Source: Prevotella sp. (GTDB taxonomy: Bacteria > Bacteroidota > Bacteroidia > Bacteroidales > Bacteroidaceae). Taken from it: a stretch of 58,923 nt of DNA. Below are positions 56,097 to 58,923 of the stretch, piece by piece. Under the pieces are notes generated by a model. It did no database searches. It saw only the letters and a list, made by a program, of their open reading frames with translations, and was not told the origin of the DNA. Both the position numbers and the translations under genes were made by a program. The stretch covers positions 1-58,923 of the forward strand of contig JAFUEP010000014.1 of NCBI GenBank assembly GCA_017470345.1, written 5' to 3'. Each line of letters starts with the position of its first letter. The stretch's first letter is position 1.

Positions 56097-58511
56097 ATGA
56101 AAAGCTTTTTCAGATTCCTGAGCCGCCACAGGCTGTTTACACTGATCAATATCGTGGGGCTGTGCCTCTCGATGGCGTTCCTGCTGCTGTTGGGCGACCT
56201 GATCTACCGACAGACGACGGTGGAGAACTACCAGACGCGCGCCGACCGCACGTTCGTTGTAGGCAACGAGATGTGCATGATGTCGAACTTCCGTGTAGGC
56301 GAGCGACTGAAAGAGCGTTTCCCTGAGGTGGAGGACTGGTGCTCGATGGCTGGCTACGGCATGACGTTCCACATTGGGGCGCAGAAGGCCGAAACAAAAG
56401 TGCTGGTGACGGGCCAGAACTTCTTCACGTTCTTCGACTACCGTCTGCTGACGGGCGACCGACGGAAGGTGCTCAGCGCACCCAATCAGATTGTGGTGAG
56501 CAAGTCGTTCGCACAGCGCTATTGGCCCGATGAGAGTCCAATAGGCAAGGAGATGGTGCTGGGTGATGACGAAATGGAGTTAGGTGATGCGAACGACGGG
56601 AAAGGCCATATCACTTACACCGTCAGCGGCATCATGGACGACTTCGACCGAAGCATCATCCCCGACGGCTATGACTGCGTGTTCAACGTAGAGAACCTGC
56701 GCCACTTCCACTATTCGGCCTGGAGCGAGCAGATGAACAACGCGTCGTGCTGCGTGCTCTTCCTGATGCAGCGCGAGGGCTGCGACCTGCGAAGCAAAAC
56801 TGGCGATATGATCGACTTTCTGAAGACTTTCTTCTGGCTTTACCAGATGGAGGCCGCAAAGGAACTGACGCTCACGCCGTTCTCCACCATTTACTATGAC
56901 GCGATGGAGTGTTCGTTAGGTCAGGAAGACATCAATCATGGTAGTCGGGAGATGGCACATCTCTATGTAGTTGTTGCCCTACTGGTACTGGTGTTCGCCA
57001 TCTTCAACTACGTGAACCTGAGCGTGTCGCTCACCTCCGAGCGGTCGAAGGAGATGGCCACCCGGCGACTGCTGGGTCTCTCGCGCCTGCAGGTCTTTGC
57101 CCGACTGATAGGCGAGAGCATCCTCTTTACTGCCATTGCCTTCGTCGTTGGCTATCTGATAGCACTCGCCCTGGAGGACAAGGCGATGGAGATGGCCAAC
57201 TGTCCGCTGGATTTGCTGAAGGATACAGGCTTTGGCACTATCATTGCCTTCCTGGCGGGCATCATCCTCGTTGGCTCGTTGGCAGGCTTCGTGCCTGCCA
57301 CGATATTGAGCGGCTACCAGCCTATCGACATCGTGCGCGGCACCTTCCGCCGTCGTGTGCGCCAGCGGTGGAGCCACGCGCTGATGGTCATTCAGGCCGT
57401 CTTTGCCATTGTCATGCTGACCATCACGCTATTGCTGGGCAAAGGCATTCGTGAACTCATGAATCGGCCGCTGGGCTACGACATCGAGAACATTCTCAAG
57501 ACATGGGATGTTGCCGGCTTCAGCGAGAGCCAGCGGCAGACGTTCCGCAGCAAACTGCTGGCACTGCCGGAGGTGGAGACCGTCGGCTTCGGCTATGGCA
57601 CACCATTAGAGGGACTGGAGAACTGGACGATCTCGGCTGACGGGGCAGTGATAAGTCAGCGATTGCTGATAGGCGACAGTTGCTTTTTCAACACCTTGAA
57701 CATCCACCCTGAGAAAACCTACAGCGAGGATGGCTGGGGAGTGAACCACCAACTGCTGCGCCAGTTCGGCAAGAGGGATGAAGAAAGGAGAATCGTCACG
57801 GCTGACGGTACACAGGACTTTGAAGTGGGCGCTGTCTATCCCGATATGGTCTATCAGAACGTGATGCGCGAGGAGGAGCACCCCACCCCGTTCCTAATCC
57901 TCAACGTAGGAGAATTCCTCGACGAAGCCGATATGACTGATAAAATCAACAACTATGTGAACAGGAGTTACGGCAAGCCGCGCCAAGCATTGATTAAATA
58001 TCATGGCAATCGCCAGAAGGTGGAAGATGCCATTAAGCAGCAAATCAGGGCGATGACAGGCCAAGAGGCGGGCGACGTCCACTCACTTGCTCAGAGTCAC
58101 GAGGAGTGGTACAAGGACTACCGGCGGTTCCTCAGCGTGCTGATGGTCTTCACCGTTGTAGCCCTGCTGATAGCCGTGCTCGGCCTGATGGCGATGAACA
58201 GCTATTTCATCAGTCAGCGCCGGCGCGAGATTGCCATCCGTCGCGTCTTTGGGGCAGAGATCAGCAGCATCACCCTGCACCTGCTCCTTGCTGTTGTCGT
58301 CCAGTCGGTCGTTGCTATGGTCATAGCCATTCCCCTATCCTACTGGCTGGCTCCGATGGTGAGCAGCATCTCGGGCCTCACCATCCGTATGGAGTTCATG
58401 CCATTGCTGTTGTCCCTTGTCATTGTACTCGCCGTCAATCTGCTGACAGCATTTTTCCAGAGCTGGCGCGCCGCTACCGAGAATCCTGTCAATAACATCA
58501 AGACGGAGTAA
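56097..58511 (+). CDS. FtsX/MacB-type ABC permease, large form (3)
   Basis: 804 residues from ATG at 56097; the in-frame TTG upstream lies before the promoter. It has the same architecture as the other two: N-terminal helix (~15-37), MacB-like core, three helices (~295-450), second core, and C-terminal helices (~690-800). FtsX signatures are ERSKEMATRRLLGLSRLQVF and RRREIAIRRVFGAEISSITL. It ends TENPVNNIKTE. The N terminus (MKSFFRFLSRHRLFTLINIVG) is close to that of the permease at 51839 (MKSYFRFLSRNKLYTFINIAG), pointing to recent duplication. No ATPase gene is present. Confidence 0.88.
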   Translation: MKSFFRFLSRHRLFTLINIVGLCLSMAFLLLLGDLIYRQTTVENYQTRADRTFVVGNEMCMMSNFRVGERLKERFPEVEDWCSMAGYGMTFHIGAQKAETKVLVTGQNFFTFFDYRLLTGDRRKVLSAPNQIVVSKSFAQRYWPDESPIGKEMVLGDDEMELGDANDGKGHITYTVSGIMDDFDRSIIPDGYDCVFNVENLRHFHYSAWSEQMNNASCCVLFLMQREGCDLRSKTGDMIDFLKTFFWLYQMEAAKELTLTPFSTIYYDAMECSLGQEDINHGSREMAHLYVVVALLVLVFAIFNYVNLSVSLTSERSKEMATRRLLGLSRLQVFARLIGESILFTAIAFVVGYLIALALEDKAMEMANCPLDLLKDTGFGTIIAFLAGIILVGSLAGFVPATILSGYQPIDIVRGTFRRRVRQRWSHALMVIQAVFAIVMLTITLLLGKGIRELMNRPLGYDIENILKTWDVAGFSESQRQTFRSKLLALPEVETVGFGYGTPLEGLENWTISADGAVISQRLLIGDSCFFNTLNIHPEKTYSEDGWGVNHQLLRQFGKRDEERRIVTADGTQDFEVGAVYPDMVYQNVMREEEHPTPFLILNVGEFLDEADMTDKINNYVNRSYGKPRQALIKYHGNRQKVEDAIKQQIRAMTGQEAGDVHSLAQSHEEWYKDYRRFLSVLMVFTVVALLIAVLGLMAMNSYFISQRRREIAIRRVFGAEISSITLHLLLAVVVQSVVAMVIAIPLSYWLAPMVSSISGLTIRMEFMPLLLSLVIVLAVNLLTAFFQSWRAATENPVNNIKTE

Positions 58512-58518
58512 CACCGTT

Positions 58519-58554
58519 GGGCGAAATCTACCTGCGTATGGATAGATTTCGCCC
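58519..58554 (+). terminator. Hairpin after the third permease gene
   Basis: A 12-bp perfect stem (GGGCGAAATCTA with TAGATTTCGCCC) with a 12-base loop. No T-run follows, so its role as terminator is uncertain. Confidence 0.5.
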
Positions 58555-58560
58555 GAATTG

Positions 58561-58592
58561 CTTGTTCATTTCAAACAATTATTGTATCTTTG
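58561..58592 (+). promoter_or_regulatory. Promoter at the right edge
   Basis: CTTG (58561-58564), 20 bases, TATCTTTG (58585-58592), followed by the ATGs at 58616 and 58620. Confidence 0.6.
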
Positions 58593-58615
58593 CACCACGA
58601 ACATATAAAGGAATA

Positions 58616-58923
58616 ATGAATGGAGATCAAACTGAACGATTATCACAAGAAGGTGAATGCCGAGAAAAAGGCAAGTGTAGCGTATTGGATGCAGCATCCG
58701 AAACCGCGCGAAGAGTCCTTGAAGAGATTGAAGCTCTTGCGGGAACAACGGCTTGCAAGCCTGTCCAACTGGTAAGACTGCGCCAATGGGCTCAGGAACA
58801 AGGCTGCTGGTTTGAAGACCGCAGCCTTTTCGGCAGTTTCTTTGACCGCGGGTCTGAGAATGAGACTTATCTGACAGCCGACGGTAATGAAATCATAAAA
58901 CTAAATGATTTCCGTTATTCAGA
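58616..58923 (+). CDS. Polyvalent-protein kinase-like domain protein (partial, runs off the right edge)
   Basis: The visible 102 residues contain SETARRVLEEIEALAG, QLVRLRQWAQEQGCWFED and then SLFGSFFDRGSENETYL ... NEIIKLNDF. The last part resembles the glycine-rich loop and catalytic-type lysine of the kinase-like domain found in polyvalent proteins of Bacteroidota mobile elements; this assignment is from memory of the family. The first ~25 residues look random, so the true start may be further in. Composition is more AT-rich than the permease genes. It suggests that an integrated element begins here. Confidence 0.55.
   Translation, partial: MNGDQTERLSQEGECREKGKCSVLDAASETARRVLEEIEALAGTTACKPVQLVRLRQWAQEQGCWFEDRSLFGSFFDRGSENETYLTADGNEIIKLNDFRYS
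58620..58775 (+). CDS. Possible 51-residue protein overlapping the kinase-like gene
   Basis: From ATG at 58620, one base out of frame with the larger gene, a 51-residue frame reads MEIKLNDYHKKVNAEKKASV and ends RLASLSNW. Its composition is that of a normal soluble helical protein. It is too short to be certain. Either this is the first gene and the kinase-like protein starts after it, or the overlap is chance. Confidence 0.4.
   Translation: MEIKLNDYHKKVNAEKKASVAYWMQHPKPREESLKRLKLLREQRLASLSNW

Noticed and set aside
1-58923. tRNA or rRNA genes
   Set aside because: No cloverleaf with a GTTCRA-type loop or rRNA-like stretch was noticed in the gaps; a dedicated tRNA search was not possible.

Overview
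The window comes from a member of the Bacteroidota, most likely a Prevotellaceae gut or rumen anaerobe. The evidence is the promoter type (a -7 element TAnnTTTG, often with TTTG or CTTG 19-21 bases upstream), a PorT homologue of the type IX secretion system, a hybrid two-component regulator, oxygen-sensitive class III ribonucleotide reductase genes, DUF3244 and CotH proteins, and secreted proteins that share a short C-terminal tail of the form L-x-G-x-R ... G-[KR]-K. Most of the window is GC-rich; the first 4 kb and the right edge are clearly more AT-rich and look acquired.

Layout. 1-3.8 kb: the end of an insertion-sequence transposase, a truncated HTH regulator, a DUF3244 secreted protein, a phage-tail-fibre-like protein and a second HTH protein of the same family. 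4.0-8.0 kb: a CotH-family and a leucine-rich-repeat secreted protein. 8.2-11.7 kb: a Na/phosphate cotransporter with PhoU-like tail and a two-component system. 11.9-15.9 kb: ferredoxin, porT, a GxxExxY cassette flanked by inverted repeats, a 5'-nucleotidase split into two genes, and rplS. 16.35-18.6 kb: nrdD. 18.6-44.9 kb: a rhamnogalacturonan/pectin degradation locus. 44.96-45.5 kb: nrdG. 45.7-58.5 kb: a regulator/kinase pair with HlyD and FtsX-type permeases. 58.6 kb to the end: the start of a mobile-element polyvalent-kinase gene.

The pectin locus holds a GH2 beta-galactosidase, a PQQ-propeller/DUF362 fusion, three consecutive secreted proteins sharing one ~190-residue module (one is a PL11 rhamnogalacturonan lyase), a CotH protein, and an operon led by a hybrid two-component regulator followed by PL22-like, GH35, CBM9-like/PKD and GH105 genes. 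It has no susC/susD pair. It lies between nrdD and nrdG, which are usually adjacent. Three promoter regions in it share a sequence block at fixed spacing.

The strongest undescribed system is at the right. A response regulator made only of a receiver and a Fis-type HTH, with its kinase, sits beside four operons. Each of the four has the same composite operator: AATCATAC (or AATCACAC), 7 bases, the palindrome TGTCTAATTTTTAGACA (or a one-base variant), exactly 25 bases, CTTG, exactly 20 bases, and TAACTTTG. The operons encode an HlyD adaptor, three large FtsX-type permeases, a lipoprotein and a secreted protein. No ABC ATPase is present in the window.

The region is also rich in short repeats: four copies of a 92-bp palindromic element, purine-rich TGA repeats at operon junctions, three in-frame repeat insertions inside enzyme genes that share the motif TTTGYTNCCGC, and a ~430-bp imperfect inverted repeat.
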